Translations under genes and position numbers: made by a program
Shown here: one piece after another, positions 10,171 to 20,558 of the stretch
Position numbering within the stretch: position 1 is the stretch's first letter
Layout of the letters: each line of letters opens with the position of its first letter
From: Clostridium bornimense
GTDB lineage: Bacteria; Bacillota; Clostridia; Clostridiales; Clostridiaceae
Length of the DNA: 64,000 nt
Direction of reading: 5' to 3'
NCBI RefSeq assembly: GCF_000577895.1
Contig: NZ_HG917868.1
Span: 2,294,001-2,358,000, forward strand
Notes under the pieces: model-generated
Told to the model about the DNA's origin: nothing
The model's input: only the letters and a program-made list of their open reading frames with translations
Databases searched by the model: none

Positions 10171-10222
10171 ATTATACCAAATGCATTTGTATTGTCAACT
10201 CAATTTTCATTACAGTTGACAA
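10171..10222 (-). promoter_or_regulatory. bioY promoter overlapped by a BirA operator
   Basis: The palindrome TTGTCAAC - 15 nt - GTTGACAA (10192-10222) fits the BirA operator pattern of Firmicutes. On the minus strand a perfect TTGACA (-35, 10193-10198), a 16-nt spacer and TATAAT (-10, 10171-10176) are seen; one operator half-site overlaps the -35 box. Biotinoyl-AMP-bound BirA would therefore block polymerase. The geometry is seen directly; the regulator is inferred from the known box. Confidence 0.9.
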
Positions 10223-10262
10223 TGTATGATTACACTTTATATGTTTTTTATTATAGGAATAT

Positions 10263-10400
10263 CTGTTGCAGTTAAGTAGTGGTAATGATTATCCATTTAC
10301 TATTTAATACACATATAGGCATTTACCACTACTTAATTAGAACAGATATCAATATTAACTCTAAAACATATATATCCAAAACACTACTTACTTAGAACAG
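10263..10400. repeat. 83-bp inverted repeat pair plus one extra family-1 core
   Basis: The pair spans 10263-10345: core (+) at 10263-10282 and core (-) at 10326-10345. Its interior nearly matches the reverse complement of that at 2342-2424. A third, diverged core (-) is at 10381-10400. This fills most of the gap between the bioY start and the pheT stop; no gene is present. Confidence 0.88.
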
Positions 10401-10474
10401 ATTCATATATCCAGATTAACAACATATAATACCACTTCTAGTGCTCGTCCATCATGAGATATGCACTATATAAA

Positions 10475-10507
10475 AGAAAGCCACAAAGGTATATCTACCT
10501 TTGCGGC
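10475..10507 (-). terminator. Terminator of pheST
   Basis: The hairpin GCCACAAAGG / CCTTTGCGGC, with one G-T type mismatch, is followed on the minus strand by TTTCTTTT. It lies just beyond the pheT stop. Confidence 0.85.
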
Positions 10508-10514
10508 TTTTTTA

Positions 10515-12887
10515 TTATCTTAATGTTGCACCTAGCTTGTGCTCTAATGTCCTAACAATCTTGTCATGAACTTTATTTACATCACTGTCTTTTAATGTCT
10601 TATTAGGATCTCTGTATACTATTGAATAAGCTACAGATTTCTTTCCTTCTGGAACTTGAGCTCCCTTGTATACATCAAATAAGCTGTATTCTTCTACTAA
10701 GTTTCCACCTTGTTTTTTGATAACTTCTTCAATATCAGCTACTAATACTTCGTCATCTATTAATACAGCTAAATCTCTTGTTACTGATGGGAACTTTGGA
10801 AGTGGAGTATATTTATTGTTTTTCTTAATGAAGCTATATAATTTATCTAAATTAATTACTGCAATAAATGCTCTTTCGTCAATTCCGTAATTTTCAGCAA
10901 CATCAGGATGAACTTCACCTACAGTTGCAATAACTTCTCTTCCAATTACAACCTTAGCAGTTTTTCCTGGGTGGAATGATGGATTTTCAGATTCTCTTTC
11001 AAATTTAGCACTCTTAACTTTGAAGTGATCTAGTATATTTTCAACTACACCCTTTAAGTTTAGGTAGTCTACTCCACCATATAAACCTATTGTTAATATA
11101 TTTATTTCGTTTGGTAATTCTTTACCTTCTTCTTTAATATAGATTTTTCCGTTTTCGAATAATCTACATTCCTTATTATTTCTTGAGTAGTTTCTAGCAA
11201 GTGATTCCATCATTGATGGGATTGTTGTTGTTCTCATTATTGAGTAATCTTCACCTAATGGATTTTTGATTTCTACAACATTACGTAGCTCTGAATCCGC
11301 TGGTAATAATATTTTATCAAATACCTTTGGACTAACAAATGAATATGCAATTGATTCATATAATCCTGAACCTATTAATACCTTTGCTAATTCATCATTT
11401 AATTGCATTTTTTCACTCTTACCACTCTTAGTTGCATGAATTGAAGGCATTGTAGCTTCAACTTTATTGTAACCATAAATTCTTACAACTTCCTCTGCTA
11501 CATCTTCTCTTATATTCATATCACTTCTAAATGTTGGAGTTGTTATTTCTAAATTGTCTCCATTAATTTCAGTTGCCATTCCTAATGATTCTAAAATTCT
11601 CTTCATCTCGATTCCATGAATTTCAGTTCCTAAGAATTTATTAATCCAACTTATTGAAACTGTTAAGTGACCTTCTTCTTTCTTCTCATTGTAGATATCG
11701 ATAGTACCATTAACAATTTCTCCACAGCCAAGTTCTTCAACTAATGCACAAGCTCTATCTAATGCTAATGCAGGTAAGTTTGGATCAAGATCTTTTTCAA
11801 ATTTACCAGAAGCATCTGTTCTAAGATTTAATTCCTTTGATGTTAATCTTATATTAACACCTTCGAAATTTGCAGCTTCGAAGATAATTTCAGTAGTATC
11901 CTCTTTAACTTCTGAGTTTAATCCACCCATGATTCCAGCAAGACCGATAGTACCTTTTCCATCTCTTATTGTAAGCATTTCTGATGTTAATGTTCTTTCC
12001 ACTTCATCTAATGTAGTGAACTTTTCATTATCCTTAGCTCTTTCTACAATAATAGTGCCTTCTGCAATATCTCTTCTATCGTAAGCATGCATTGGTTGAC
12101 CTAATTCTACCATTACGTAGTTTGTAATATCAACGATATTGTTTATTGGTCTAATACCAGCTTCATTTAATCTATTTTGCATCCATGATGGTGATGGTCC
12201 TATTTTAACATTCTTAATAGCTCTAGCCATATATCTTCTACATAAGCTATCTTTAATTTCTGCTTTTACGATATCATTAACATTACCACCACTAGTTTTA
12301 TATGAAGTATTTAATCCCTTAAGTTCTCTTCCATAAGTTGCAGCTACTTCTCTAGCTATTCCATATACACTGAAGCAATCTTGTCTATTTGATGTAATTT
12401 CAAACTCGATTACACCACCACCAAAGTCTACTGCTTCTTTAATGTCTACACCTAATGGAGTATTAGTATCCATGATGTGTAGTCCATGACAAGTTCCTTC
12501 TTCAGCTAATCCTAATTCTTCTAAAGAACAGAACATTCCGTTAGAAACTTCTCCTCTTAGTTTACCTTTTTTAATCTTTAATCCACCATGAAGTGTTGAT
12601 CCATGAAGTGCAACTGGCACTACATCTTGTTCCTTCATATTTGTAGCTGCTGTAACAATTTGTATTGGTTCTTCTGCTCCAATATCAACTTGGCAGATAG
12701 AAAGCTTATCTGCTTCTGGATGCTTTGTTATTTTAACAATTTTACCTGTTACAACATTTTGTATTTCTTCACCATACACTTCAACTTTTTCTACCTTTGA
12801 TCCTGATAAAGTTAAAGCATCACCTAAATCTTTTGCATCTTCTTTTATCTCAACATAATCTTTAAGCCAATCTATTGGTACTAACAT
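10515..12887 (-). CDS. pheT: Phenylalanyl-tRNA synthetase beta subunit
   Basis: This is a 790-residue full-length PheT, the beta chain of the alpha2-beta2 enzyme that charges tRNA-Phe. The order is an N-terminal tRNA-binding OB fold (about 40-150, with [16 protein letters not shown]), the B3/B4 editing domain, the B5 domain (about 400-475), a catalytic-like module, and a C-terminal FDX-ACB anticodon-binding domain (about 697-790, starting [17 protein letters not shown]). It follows pheS after 19 nt with a GGAGGT-type site, and both genes depend on the T-box leader upstream of pheS. Confidence 0.98.
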   Translation of the reverse strand: MLVPIDWLKDYVEIKEDAKDLGDALTLSGSKVEKVEVYGEEIQNVVTGKIVKITKHPEADKLSICQVDIGAEEPIQIVTAATNMKEQDVVPVALHGSTLHGGLKIKKGKLRGEVSNGMFCSLEELGLAEEGTCHGLHIMDTNTPLGVDIKEAVDFGGGVIEFEITSNRQDCFSVYGIAREVAATYGRELKGLNTSYKTSGGNVNDIVKAEIKDSLCRRYMARAIKNVKIGPSPSWMQNRLNEAGIRPINNIVDITNYVMVELGQPMHAYDRRDIAEGTIIVERAKDNEKFTTLDEVERTLTSEMLTIRDGKGTIGLAGIMGGLNSEVKEDTTEIIFEAANFEGVNIRLTSKELNLRTDASGKFEKDLDPNLPALALDRACALVEELGCGEIVNGTIDIYNEKKEEGHLTVSISWINKFLGTEIHGIEMKRILESLGMATEINGDNLEITTPTFRSDMNIREDVAEEVVRIYGYNKVEATMPSIHATKSGKSEKMQLNDELAKVLIGSGLYESIAYSFVSPKVFDKILLPADSELRNVVEIKNPLGEDYSIMRTTTIPSMMESLARNYSRNNKECRLFENGKIYIKEEGKELPNEINILTIGLYGGVDYLNLKGVVENILDHFKVKSAKFERESENPSFHPGKTAKVVIGREVIATVGEVHPDVAENYGIDERAFIAVINLDKLYSFIKKNNKYTPLPKFPSVTRDLAVLIDDEVLVADIEEVIKKQGGNLVEEYSLFDVYKGAQVPEGKKSVAYSIVYRDPNKTLKDSDVNKVHDKIVRTLEHKLGATLR

Positions 12888-12906
12888 TCCTTATACCTCC
12901 TACCTA

Positions 12907-13929
12907 TTATTTGAATTGTTTTAAGAATCTCATATCAGCTTCATATAATAATCTGATATCATCTATTCCGAACTTTTGCATTACCATTCTATCAAGACCA
13001 AATCCAAAAGCAAATCCGCTATATTCATTTGGATCTATTCCACAGTTTTCTAATACTTTAGGATGAACCATACCACATCCTAATATTTCGATGAATCCTT
13101 CACCTTTACATACCTTACAACCTTCTCCACCACAAACGAAACAAGTTGCATCCATTTCAGCAGATGGTTCAGTGAATGGGAAATGATGTGGTCTGAACTT
13201 TGTTACCATCTTATCTCCAAACATCTTCTTAACAAAAGTTTCAAGCATTCCTTTAAGGTCTGCAAAAGTTATTCCCTTATCGATAACTAATCCTTCTACT
13301 TGGTAGAATATTGGTGAATGTGTAGCATCTACTGCATCTGAACGATAAACCTTACCTGGAGATATCATCTTTATTGGAGGTTTTTGATTTTCCATTACTC
13401 TTATTTGTACAGGAGATGTTTGTGTTCTAAGAACAACATTATCATTAATATAGAATGTATCTTGTTCTCCTCTAGCTGGGTGATTCTTTGGAATATTTAA
13501 TGCCTCGAAGTTATAGTAATCAAGCTCTACCTCTGGCCCTTCTTCTATTGAGAATCCCATTGATAAGAAGATATCTTGAATTTCTTCCATTGTAATTGTT
13601 AATGGATTCTTTCCTCCAAGTGGACTCTTATCCCCTGGCATAGAAATATCAATTACTTCATTTTTTAATCTTTCTTCTTTTTCCTTCTTCTTAATATCAG
13701 TTAATGCGTTTTCTATTCTTCCTTCAAGATTTCCTCTAACGTCATTTACTAACTTACCAACTATAGGTCTTTCCTCTGGTGATAATCCACCCATTCCTCT
13801 AAGAATTAATGTTACTTCACCTTTTTTACCAAGATACTTAACTCTAACAGCTTCAATATCTTCTTTAGTAACAGCTTTATTTAACTCATCTATTGCAGTT
13901 GTTTCAATAAGCTTTAATTTTTCTTGCAT
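12907..13929 (-). CDS. pheS: Phenylalanyl-tRNA synthetase alpha subunit
   Basis: This is a 340-residue class II synthetase alpha chain. It has an N-terminal coiled coil (about 1-90), then class II motif 2 around [16 protein letters not shown], a cysteine-rich loop [16 protein letters not shown] common in bacterial PheS, and motif 3 GFGFGLDRM near the C-terminus. It catalyses activation and transfer of phenylalanine with PheT. The ATG has a GGAGGA site about 6 nt upstream. Transcription is expected to be read through only when uncharged tRNA-Phe binds the upstream T-box. Confidence 0.98.
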   Translation of the reverse strand: MQEKLKLIETTAIDELNKAVTKEDIEAVRVKYLGKKGEVTLILRGMGGLSPEERPIVGKLVNDVRGNLEGRIENALTDIKKKEKEERLKNEVIDISMPGDKSPLGGKNPLTITMEEIQDIFLSMGFSIEEGPEVELDYYNFEALNIPKNHPARGEQDTFYINDNVVLRTQTSPVQIRVMENQKPPIKMISPGKVYRSDAVDATHSPIFYQVEGLVIDKGITFADLKGMLETFVKKMFGDKMVTKFRPHHFPFTEPSAEMDATCFVCGGEGCKVCKGEGFIEILGCGMVHPKVLENCGIDPNEYSGFAFGFGLDRMVMQKFGIDDIRLLYEADMRFLKQFK

Positions 13930-14011
13930 ATTAAATATCCTCCTTCTTTTAAGAGCACAGCTTTCAGTGCACAGTTATTATTGTTGTTATTTGAGACTTT
14001 TTATATTTAGG

Positions 14012-14262
14012 GAAAATAAAAACTCCGTCCCTATAAAAAGGGACGGAGTATATCCGCGTTACCACCCTAGTTGATAAGAGCATAATCCATACCCTTATCC
14101 ACTTCATTAAAAAATATCGGCTTTTATAATACCGCTCTAGACTACTATAACTTCCCCTAGAGAGCTCCAAAGTGAACTTCGATTTAATTCCTAATAAAAA
14201 AGCTTTCAGTCTTTGGCTTTTTCTCCCTACTTTATTCCTTAAATCTACTTTCTTTTTCATAG
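14012..14262 (-). ncRNA. T-box riboswitch (Phe) upstream of pheST
   Basis: On the minus strand the T-box sequence AGGGTGGTAACGCGG is complementary to 14054-14068. It is followed by a strong terminator, ACTCCGTCCCT / AGGGACGGAGT (14022-14049), with a T-rich tail. Within Stem I the likely specifier triplet TTC (Phe) lies at 14174-14176, in the context GAAG-TTC-ACTTTGGAGC. The UGGU bulge would pair with an A73 discriminator, as expected for tRNA-Phe. A 98-codon frame over this leader is not a gene. Confidence 0.93.
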
Positions 14263-14311
14263 CTTATTATTTTAAATTCTTTTTCTATTATATATATAAC
14301 TGTTATAAATT

Positions 14312-15106
14312 TCAACATTTTATTTTAAAATTTCTTTGTCTTACTGCCTCAAAAGCTATTACTGATGTTGCAATACCAACATTCAGTGACTCTGCTCCGC
14401 CTGGCATAGGAATTTTAAATTTTTCATCTGAAATCGCAAATATTTCCGAGGAAATACCGTTTCCCTCATTACCTACTACTATAATACATTTTCCTGTTAA
14501 GTCTATATCATAAAAATTATAATCTGTGTCTAATGATGAAGAAACTACCTTAAATCCTTTATTTTTTAATGACATAATTATATCTAAATCATCATTATCA
14601 TAAACTACAGGAACATTAAAAACTGAACCCATTGTACTTCTTAATGTTTTATCATTATATAAGTCTACGGTTCCTTTTCTTAAAATTACCCCTAAAGCAC
14701 CACTGGCATGGGCAGTTCTTATTATAGTCCCTAGATTTCCGGGATCTTGAACTTTGTCACAAAAGATATAAAACCCTTCATTATCTTTTAATTTTATATC
14801 TTTATTTTTTACCACTGCCAATATTCCTTGCGGTGTTTCTGTGGAAGCCAATATCTTCATAATAGATTTTGTAACATAGATTGTTTCCACTTTATCTAAA
14901 TATTTATCAATATTATAATTAGATAATTTGTCTTCTACGGATTCTTCTATTATAAGAGTTTTTATTTCAAAATCAGATTTTAGAGCTTCCTCTACAAACC
15001 TAAAACCTTCTACTAAAAATTCACCTTTTGCAGATCTTGTTTTTCTATCCTTTAATTTTTTTATTTCTTTTATTATATTATTATCTTTACTAGTAATAAC
15101 GTTCAT
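14312..15106 (-). CDS. TrmH/SpoU-family RNA 2'-O-methyltransferase
   Basis: This is a 264-residue SPOUT methyltransferase. It has an N-terminal substrate-binding part (LKDRKTRSAKGEFLVEGFRFVEEAL) and the catalytic trefoil-knot domain with the three SpoU motifs visible: DPGNLGTIIRTA, VGNEGNGIS and PMPGGAESLNVGIATSVIAFE. It probably methylates a ribose in rRNA (RlmB-like), but the target nucleotide cannot be deduced. Its ATG lies 1 nt after the ktrA-like stop, so it is coupled to the potassium transport genes. The reading frame ends shortly before the pheS T-box. Confidence 0.92.
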   Translation of the reverse strand: MNVITSKDNNIIKEIKKLKDRKTRSAKGEFLVEGFRFVEEALKSDFEIKTLIIEESVEDKLSNYNIDKYLDKVETIYVTKSIMKILASTETPQGILAVVKNKDIKLKDNEGFYIFCDKVQDPGNLGTIIRTAHASGALGVILRKGTVDLYNDKTLRSTMGSVFNVPVVYDNDDLDIIMSLKNKGFKVVSSSLDTDYNFYDIDLTGKCIIVVGNEGNGISSEIFAISDEKFKIPMPGGAESLNVGIATSVIAFEAVRQRNFKIKC

Positions 15107-15107
15107 A

Positions 15108-15788
15108 TTATTCCTCTTCTGTTGCTACAAAATCTCTTAATTCTTCAATATCATTACTACCAATAGCTACAATTATATCTCCTGATAGTAACGCTAAATC
15201 TGGAGATGGACTTACTTCTATTACACCATCTCTTTTTATTGCCATTACATTTATTCCATACTCTACTCTTAAGTTTAATTCTTTTATTGTTTTGTTTACC
15301 CAACTCTTCGGAACAAGAAATTCTGTTAAAGAATAATCTGGTGATACTTCTATATAATCTAATATGTTAGATGATACTAAATTATTAGCTACTCTAATTC
15401 CCATTTCTTTTTCAGGAGATATTACCTTATCAGCACCAATTTTTATAAGAACTTTTTCTTGTAAATCATTATTAGCTTTTACAGCAATATATTTTACCCC
15501 TAGTTCCTTTAACAATAATGTAGTCATAATAGATGCTTGAATATCCTTACCAATAGCTACAATAGCAACATCAAAATTTCCTATTCCTACAGCTTTTAGA
15601 TCATTTTCATCAGTAGAATCTAATGTAACGGCATGTGTAACTTTATCTGATATATCTTGTATTCTATCTACATCTTTATCTATAGCTAAAACTTCACGCC
15701 CTAACTCTGCCAATGTTAAAGCTACAGATGTTCCAAATCTACCCATACCTATAACAATATATTGTTTTTCTTTAACCTTTTTTCTCAT
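15108..15788 (-). CDS. ktrA: KtrA/TrkA-type potassium channel regulatory subunit
   Basis: This is a 226-residue soluble RCK protein. RCK_N has the Rossmann motif GMGRFGTSVA at about 14-23, with an acidic residue after beta-2 (AIDKD) for nucleotide binding. RCK_C occupies about 140-221 and commonly binds c-di-AMP in Firmicutes. It gates the adjacent KtrB-type membrane pore in response to ATP/ADP and second messenger; this is known for the family and inferred here. It is 8 nt downstream of ktrB and 1 nt upstream of the SpoU methyltransferase, so the three genes form an operon. Confidence 0.93.
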   Translation of the reverse strand: MRKKVKEKQYIVIGMGRFGTSVALTLAELGREVLAIDKDVDRIQDISDKVTHAVTLDSTDENDLKAVGIGNFDVAIVAIGKDIQASIMTTLLLKELGVKYIAVKANNDLQEKVLIKIGADKVISPEKEMGIRVANNLVSSNILDYIEVSPDYSLTEFLVPKSWVNKTIKELNLRVEYGINVMAIKRDGVIEVSPSPDLALLSGDIIVAIGSNDIEELRDFVATEEE

Positions 15789-15796
15789 ATTTACAC

Positions 15797-17164
15797 CTAC
15801 CCTATTAATATCTTAGCTTCTGGATATTTTATATTACCTGCATTTTTCTTTTTCTGTCTTGTTATTGCCATAACAAGGGTGATAGGTCCTACTCTACCAA
15901 TATACATAGTTAAAATTATTAATAATTTTCCAACAAATGAAAGATACGGTGTTATACCTAATGTTACCCCTACAGTTCCAAAAGCTGATATTGCTTCAAA
16001 AATTATTCCTTCTAGTGGAACTAATTCACCATTTACCAATGTATCTGCTTCCGTATTACTTAATAACATAGTTATTGCAACTACTATCATTAATGATAAA
16101 AACAGTATAGAAAATGCTTTATAGATAACATCCTTAGATATCCTTCTTTTAAATAATTCAGTATCTTCTTTACCTCTAAGTCCAGATACAACTGTAAGAC
16201 ATATAAGTCCTATAGTCGTAGTTTTTACTCCCCCGGCAGTAGATCCTGGTGACCCACCAATAAACATCAAAATGAAGTATAAAAAAATCGACCCCGTTGT
16301 TAAATATTCTAACGGTATTGAATAAAATCCTGCTGTTCTAGATGAAACTGAAGCAAAGAAAGAATTTAATAGTTTTCCTCCAAAGCCCATGTTACCTATT
16401 GTTTCTGGATTATTATATTCCATTATAAAAATAAAAACTGTACCTGTAACTAATAATATTGCTGTAAGAACTAATACAAACTTCGTATGAGTATATAACC
16501 TTGTAGACTGACTAGCATTAAATAAATCTAATAATACTGCAAATCCAATACCACCTATTATAATTAATGCGGATATAGTCAATATTACCACTGCATTGTT
16601 TTGATATGGAAATAGAGAATCGCCAATTAAATCAAACCCTGCATTACAAAAAGCTGAAATGGCATGGAATATAGAAAAATATATTCCTTTTAATAATCCA
16701 TGTTCAGGAATAAACTGTGTGGCCAATATTGCTGCACCTATTCCTTCTATTGCAAATGTGAAGGATAATATGTATTTTACTAACTTAACAATCCCTGATA
16801 TATATGTAGCGTTTACTGCTTCTTGAAGTATTAATCTTTCTTTAAGAGAAACCCTTTTTCCTAATATTAATGCAAATAAAGTTGCAAAGGACATAAATCC
16901 TAATCCACCTATCTGTATTAAAAATATAATTACTGTTTTTCCGAAGTAACTCCAATGACTAGCTGTATCAACTGTTACAAGTCCTGTAACACATACTGCT
17001 GAAGTTGATGTAAACAACGCATCTATAAAAGATGTTTTTTCTCCAGTAGCTGTTGATATCGGTAGCATAAGTATTCCCGCTCCAATAAGTAAAACTGCCA
17101 TAAAACCTAATGCTAACACCTGAACTGGTTTTATTTTTATACGACCTAAGATATGCTTTGACAT
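15797..17164 (-). CDS. ktrB: KtrB/TrkH-family potassium transporter, membrane subunit
   Basis: This is a 455-residue polytopic membrane protein of the TrkH/KtrB family. The four pore loops expected of the family are visible: TSTSAVCVTGLV, FCNAGFD, SSRTAGF and SAFGTVGVTLG, each with the conserved selectivity-filter glycine. It moves K+ (probably with Na+) inward together with the RCK subunit encoded next. The ATG at 17164 is chosen because AGGAGTT lies 6-7 nt upstream; an earlier in-frame GTG (17188) has no comparable site. No ydaO-type c-di-AMP riboswitch is seen in the short leader. Confidence 0.94.
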   Translation of the reverse strand: MSKHILGRIKIKPVQVLALGFMAVLLIGAGILMLPISTATGEKTSFIDALFTSTSAVCVTGLVTVDTASHWSYFGKTVIIFLIQIGGLGFMSFATLFALILGKRVSLKERLILQEAVNATYISGIVKLVKYILSFTFAIEGIGAAILATQFIPEHGLLKGIYFSIFHAISAFCNAGFDLIGDSLFPYQNNAVVILTISALIIIGGIGFAVLLDLFNASQSTRLYTHTKFVLVLTAILLVTGTVFIFIMEYNNPETIGNMGFGGKLLNSFFASVSSRTAGFYSIPLEYLTTGSIFLYFILMFIGGSPGSTAGGVKTTTIGLICLTVVSGLRGKEDTELFKRRISKDVIYKAFSILFLSLMIVVAITMLLSNTEADTLVNGELVPLEGIIFEAISAFGTVGVTLGITPYLSFVGKLLIILTMYIGRVGPITLVMAITRQKKKNAGNIKYPEAKILIG

Positions 17165-17267
17165 ATGTCCAACTCCTAACACAAACACTTCCCAATATAT
17201 TATAGTTCCCTATTTTATTAATATAGTTGCATATGTATATCTTTCAAAATATGGTAGTGTATATATA

Positions 17268-17290
17268 ATAAAAAAACCCACTTTCGTGGG
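17268..17290 (-). terminator. Terminator of infC-rpmI-rplT
   Basis: The hairpin CCCAC/TTTC/GTGGG is followed by a run of T on the minus strand, 10 nt past the rplT stop. Confidence 0.88.
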
Positions 17291-17299
17291 CTTGATATA

Positions 17300-17656
17300 T
17301 TAAGCTAAGCTCTTCTTAGCAGTTTCTACTAATTCAGCAAATGCTTTTGGATCGTGGATAGCGATTTCTGATAACATCTTTCTGTTAATTTCGATACCAG
17401 CTTTCTTTAATCCATTCATGAATTTTGAATATGACATATCATTCATTCTTGCAGCTGCATTAATTCTAGCTATCCATAGTTTTCTGAAATCTCTCTTCTT
17501 TAACTTTCTTCCAACGTAAGCATTTCTTAATGCTCTGATAACTGTTTCATTAGCTGTTCTATATAACTTGCTCTTACCACCGTAGTAACCTTTAGCAAGT
17601 TTTAATACTTTTTTATGCTTTTTACGAGCGTTCATAGCTCTCTTAACTCTAGCCAT
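17300..17656 (-). CDS. rplT: Ribosomal protein L20
   Basis: This is the 118-residue, Lys/Arg-rich bL20, an early 50S assembly protein that binds 23S rRNA. The sequence is typical from start ([16 protein letters not shown]) to end. It is the last gene of infC-rpmI-rplT. In other bacteria L20 represses this operon by binding its mRNA leader, and a leader with an attenuator is present here. Confidence 0.98.
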   Translation of the reverse strand: MARVKRAMNARKKHKKVLKLAKGYYGGKSKLYRTANETVIRALRNAYVGRKLKKRDFRKLWIARINAAARMNDMSYSKFMNGLKKAGIEINRKMLSEIAIHDPKAFAELVETAKKSLA

Positions 17657-17683
17657 TTAGTAAACCTCCTTCTTAACTACCTA

Positions 17684-17881
17684 TTATAAGTATGGTAATA
17701 ACTTCTTCATTACTTTTTCTTGTGCAACTGAAACATATCCAGCTTTTCTAAGATTTCTCTTTCTCTTAGCGCTCTTTTTAGTTAAGATATGGCTCTTGAA
17801 AGCCTTTGCTCTCTTTAACTTTCCTGTTCCTGTTTTTCTAAATCTCTTTGCTGCACCTCTGTGCGTCTTCATTTTTGGCAT
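17684..17881 (-). CDS. rpmI: Ribosomal protein L35
   Basis: This is the 65-residue bL35 with the standard beginning [15 protein letters not shown] and RNA-binding basic character. It lies between infC and rplT in the universal order, with a strong GGAGG-type site. Confidence 0.98.
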   Translation of the reverse strand: MPKMKTHRGAAKRFRKTGTGKLKRAKAFKSHILTKKSAKRKRNLRKAGYVSVAQEKVMKKLLPYL

Positions 17882-17900
17882 GTTGACTTCCTCCTCTCAA

Positions 17901-18416
17901 TTATGCCTTCTTAGGAGCTAGAACCATTGTCATGTTTCTTCCTTCTAATTTGGCCTTCTTTTCAACGATAAAAACTTCTTCGTTGATTTTAGAAACAAAT
18001 AGGTCTAGGACCTTATTGCCTTTGAAAGCATAGTCTGCTTCTCTACCTCTAAATCTTATGGTAACTTTTACTTTATCACCAGCATTTAAGAACTTTTCAG
18101 CTCTCTTTGCTTTGATAGTTATATCATGTTCTTCAATTGTTGCGCTAAGTCTAACTTCTTTAATATCAAAAGTCTTTTGATTTTTCTTAGCTAGCTTTTC
18201 TTTTCTTGATTGCTCATATAAGAACTTGTTGTAGTCCATTACTCTAGCAACTGGTGGATTTCCATTTGGAGCTATAAGTACTAAATCTAACTCTTCCTCT
18301 TCCGCCTTTTTTAGCGCTTCGTTTAAGGTTATGATACCTAATGCCTCACCATTTGCGTCAACAACTCTTAATTCTTTTGCCTTGATTTCTTCATTAATTG
18401 CATATTTATTTTTAAT
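17901..18416 (-). CDS. infC: Translation initiation factor IF-3 (AUU start codon)
   Basis: This is a 171-residue, full-length IF-3, which binds the 30S subunit and proofreads start-codon choice. The first in-frame ATG (18239) would drop the first 59 residues. The frame extends upstream through the conserved N-domain ([17 protein letters not shown], then [18 protein letters not shown]) to an ATT codon at 18416-18414, placed 7 nt after GGAGGTG and only 12 nt from an in-frame stop. A rare AUU start is the classic infC autocontrol device, because IF-3 discriminates against it. Another ATT, 6 nt further upstream, is too close to the ribosome site. The C-domain is typical ([26 protein letters not shown]). 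Confidence 0.95.
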   Translation of the reverse strand: MKNKYAINEEIKAKELRVVDANGEALGIITLNEALKKAEEEELDLVLIAPNGNPPVARVMDYNKFLYEQSRKEKLAKKNQKTFDIKEVRLSATIEEHDITIKAKRAEKFLNAGDKVKVTIRFRGREADYAFKGNKVLDLFVSKINEEVFIVEKKAKLEGRNMTMVLAPKKA

Positions 18417-18447
18417 ATTAATTCACCTCCGGTAATAATTAAAAACA

Positions 18448-18600
18448 AAGGGAACGACTAATAGCCGTTCCCTCTTAATATACCAAAGTTAACACTTTTA
18501 AATACATCCAGATTACCTTATTGACAGTATCATAAGGTGAGAAACGGCCTCGTTTCTACTTCAAACAAGATAGATTATATATCATTTGTACCTTGTTGTC
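18448..18600 (-). promoter_or_regulatory. infC leader with intrinsic attenuator (L20-leader type)
   Basis: The minus-strand leader ahead of infC contains a strong hairpin, AGGGAACGGC / GTCGTTCCCT (18449-18473), with a T-rich tail, placed before the ribosome site. Upstream sequences include GAAACGAGGCCGTTTC, a short perfect inverted repeat. This resembles the L20-binding leaders of Firmicute infC operons, where L20 promotes termination. The hairpins are seen; control by L20 is inferred. Confidence 0.7.
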
Positions 18601-18605
18601 AACTT

Positions 18606-20528
18606 TTATTTTAAATTATTTTTCTTTGTATTAATTTCTTCTTTAATTTTTCCTATGAAGTCTTCTAAATCCATAACACCTAGATCTCCATCAATTCTGC
18701 TTCTAACAGCAATCTTACCTTCATTCATTTCCTTTTCACCAATTACTATCATATAAGGAACCTTTTGAAGTTGTGCTTCTCTGATTTTATAACCTATTTT
18801 TTCATTTCTTAAATCAGTTTCAACTCTTATATTTGCATCTTTTAATTTTTCTTCTAATGATTTAACATATTCTGCTGAAGAGTCTGTTATATTCATTATT
18901 CTTACTTGTACTGGTGCAAGCCATGTTGGGAATGCTCCTGCATACTGTTCTATTAATATTCCTATAAATCTTTCAATAGAACCAAATACAACTCTATGGA
19001 TCATTACTGGTCTATGTTTTTCTCCATCTGGTCCAATGTAGCTTATATCAAATCTTTCTGGTAATTGGAAATCTAATTGAATAGTTCCACATTGCCATGT
19101 TCTTCCGATACAATCTCTTAAATGGAAGTCAATCTTAGGTCCGTAGAATGCACCATCACCTTCATTAACTTTGTATGCTAATCCTCTTTCTTCTAATGCA
19201 TCTCTTAATCCATTTGTAGCTGCTTCCCAATCTTCATCTGATCCCATAGAATCTTCTGGTCTAGTAGATAACTCTACAAAATATTCAAAACCAAAAACTT
19301 TATAGAATGAATCAATAAGCTTAATTACATTTAATATTTCATCTTTTATTTGATCTCTTGTCATAAATATATGAGCATCATCTTGAGTAAAGCATCTAAC
19401 TCTCATTAAACCATGTAATGCTCCTGATAATTCATGTCTATGAACTAATCCTAGTTCACCAAATCTAAGTGGAAGTTCTTTATATGAATGTAATGCAGTT
19501 TTATAAGCAAGTAATGATCCTGGACAGTTCATTGGCTTAATAGCATATGCACCTTCATCTATAGTTGTGAAGTACATATTTTCTTTATAATGATCCCAGT
19601 GACCACTTCTATGCCATAACTCTTCGTTTAATATTATTGGAGTTTTTATTTCTTGGTATCCAGCTTTTGAGTGAACTTCTCTCCAATAGTTTTCAAGTTC
19701 ATTTCTAACTACCATACCTTTTGGTAAGAAGAATGGGAATCCTGGACCTTCTTCTAATAAAGCAAATAATTCTAATTCTTTTCCTAATTTTCTATGGTCT
19801 CTTTTCTTTGCTTCTTCAAGCATATTTATATATGCTTCTACTTCTGATTTCTTTAAGAATGCAGTTCCGTAAATTCTTTGAAGCATCTTATTTTTTTCAT
19901 TTCCTCTCCAATAAGCACCAGCTGTTGATAAAAGCTTTATAGCCTTTACATTTTTAGTACTTGGCACGTGAGGTCCTGCACAAAGATCAGTAAATTCTCC
20001 TTGAGTATAGAAAGAAATTGTTTCTCCTTCTGGAAGATCCTTTATAAGTTCTACTTTGTATGGCTCATTTTTTTCTTCCATATATTTTATAGCTTCTTCT
20101 CTTGGAAGTGTGAATTTTTCAAGCTTTAAGTCTTCTTTTATTATCTTTTCCATTTCCTTTTCTATTTTAACTAGAACTTCTGGAGTTATTGGAAAATCTG
20201 CATCAAAATCATAATAGAATCCTGTGTCTATTGATGGCCCTATAGCAAGTTTTACATCTGGATATAATCTCTTTACTGCTTGTGCTAATATATGAGAAGC
20301 AGTATGTCTTAATGTGTGACGTCCACCTTCATCATCAAAAGTTAAGATTTCAAGAGTGCAGTCATCATTTAATACTGTCATAAGTTCTGCCTCTTCGCCA
20401 TTTACTGTTGCTCCTAATGCTTTTTTAGCTAATCCCATTGAAATTAATTTAGCTACTTCTAAAACAGTGCTTCCTTTTGGTGCTTCTTTAACACTGCCAT
20501 CTTTTAAAGTAATTTTAATGTTTTCCAT
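18606..20528 (-). CDS. thrS: Threonyl-tRNA synthetase
   Basis: This is the 640-residue class II ThrRS. It has a TGS domain (1-60), an editing domain with HTASH and later the CAGPH motif, a catalytic core with zinc-binding NCPGS and motif 2 FGELGLVHRHELSGALHGLMRVR, then DFQLPERFD, motif 3 around VIHRVVFGSIERF, and a C-terminal anticodon-binding domain. It is preceded by a T-box leader and a good GGAGG site, followed by the infC leader, and lies beside ytxC as in many spore formers. Confidence 0.98.
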   Translation of the reverse strand: MENIKITLKDGSVKEAPKGSTVLEVAKLISMGLAKKALGATVNGEEAELMTVLNDDCTLEILTFDDEGGRHTLRHTASHILAQAVKRLYPDVKLAIGPSIDTGFYYDFDADFPITPEVLVKIEKEMEKIIKEDLKLEKFTLPREEAIKYMEEKNEPYKVELIKDLPEGETISFYTQGEFTDLCAGPHVPSTKNVKAIKLLSTAGAYWRGNEKNKMLQRIYGTAFLKKSEVEAYINMLEEAKKRDHRKLGKELELFALLEEGPGFPFFLPKGMVVRNELENYWREVHSKAGYQEIKTPIILNEELWHRSGHWDHYKENMYFTTIDEGAYAIKPMNCPGSLLAYKTALHSYKELPLRFGELGLVHRHELSGALHGLMRVRCFTQDDAHIFMTRDQIKDEILNVIKLIDSFYKVFGFEYFVELSTRPEDSMGSDEDWEAATNGLRDALEERGLAYKVNEGDGAFYGPKIDFHLRDCIGRTWQCGTIQLDFQLPERFDISYIGPDGEKHRPVMIHRVVFGSIERFIGILIEQYAGAFPTWLAPVQVRIMNITDSSAEYVKSLEEKLKDANIRVETDLRNEKIGYKIREAQLQKVPYMIVIGEKEMNEGKIAVRSRIDGDLGVMDLEDFIGKIKEEINTKKNNLK

Positions 20529-20558
20529 TATCTTTCCTCCTATTTCTATTTTAAACTA

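Noticed and set aside
13964-14260. A 98-codon minus-strand frame upstream of pheS
   Set aside because: It coincides with the T-box leader; the structured RNA explains the sequence.
17165-17188. GTG start extending ktrB by eight residues
   Set aside because: No ribosome site precedes it, while AGGAGTT is well placed for the ATG at 17164.
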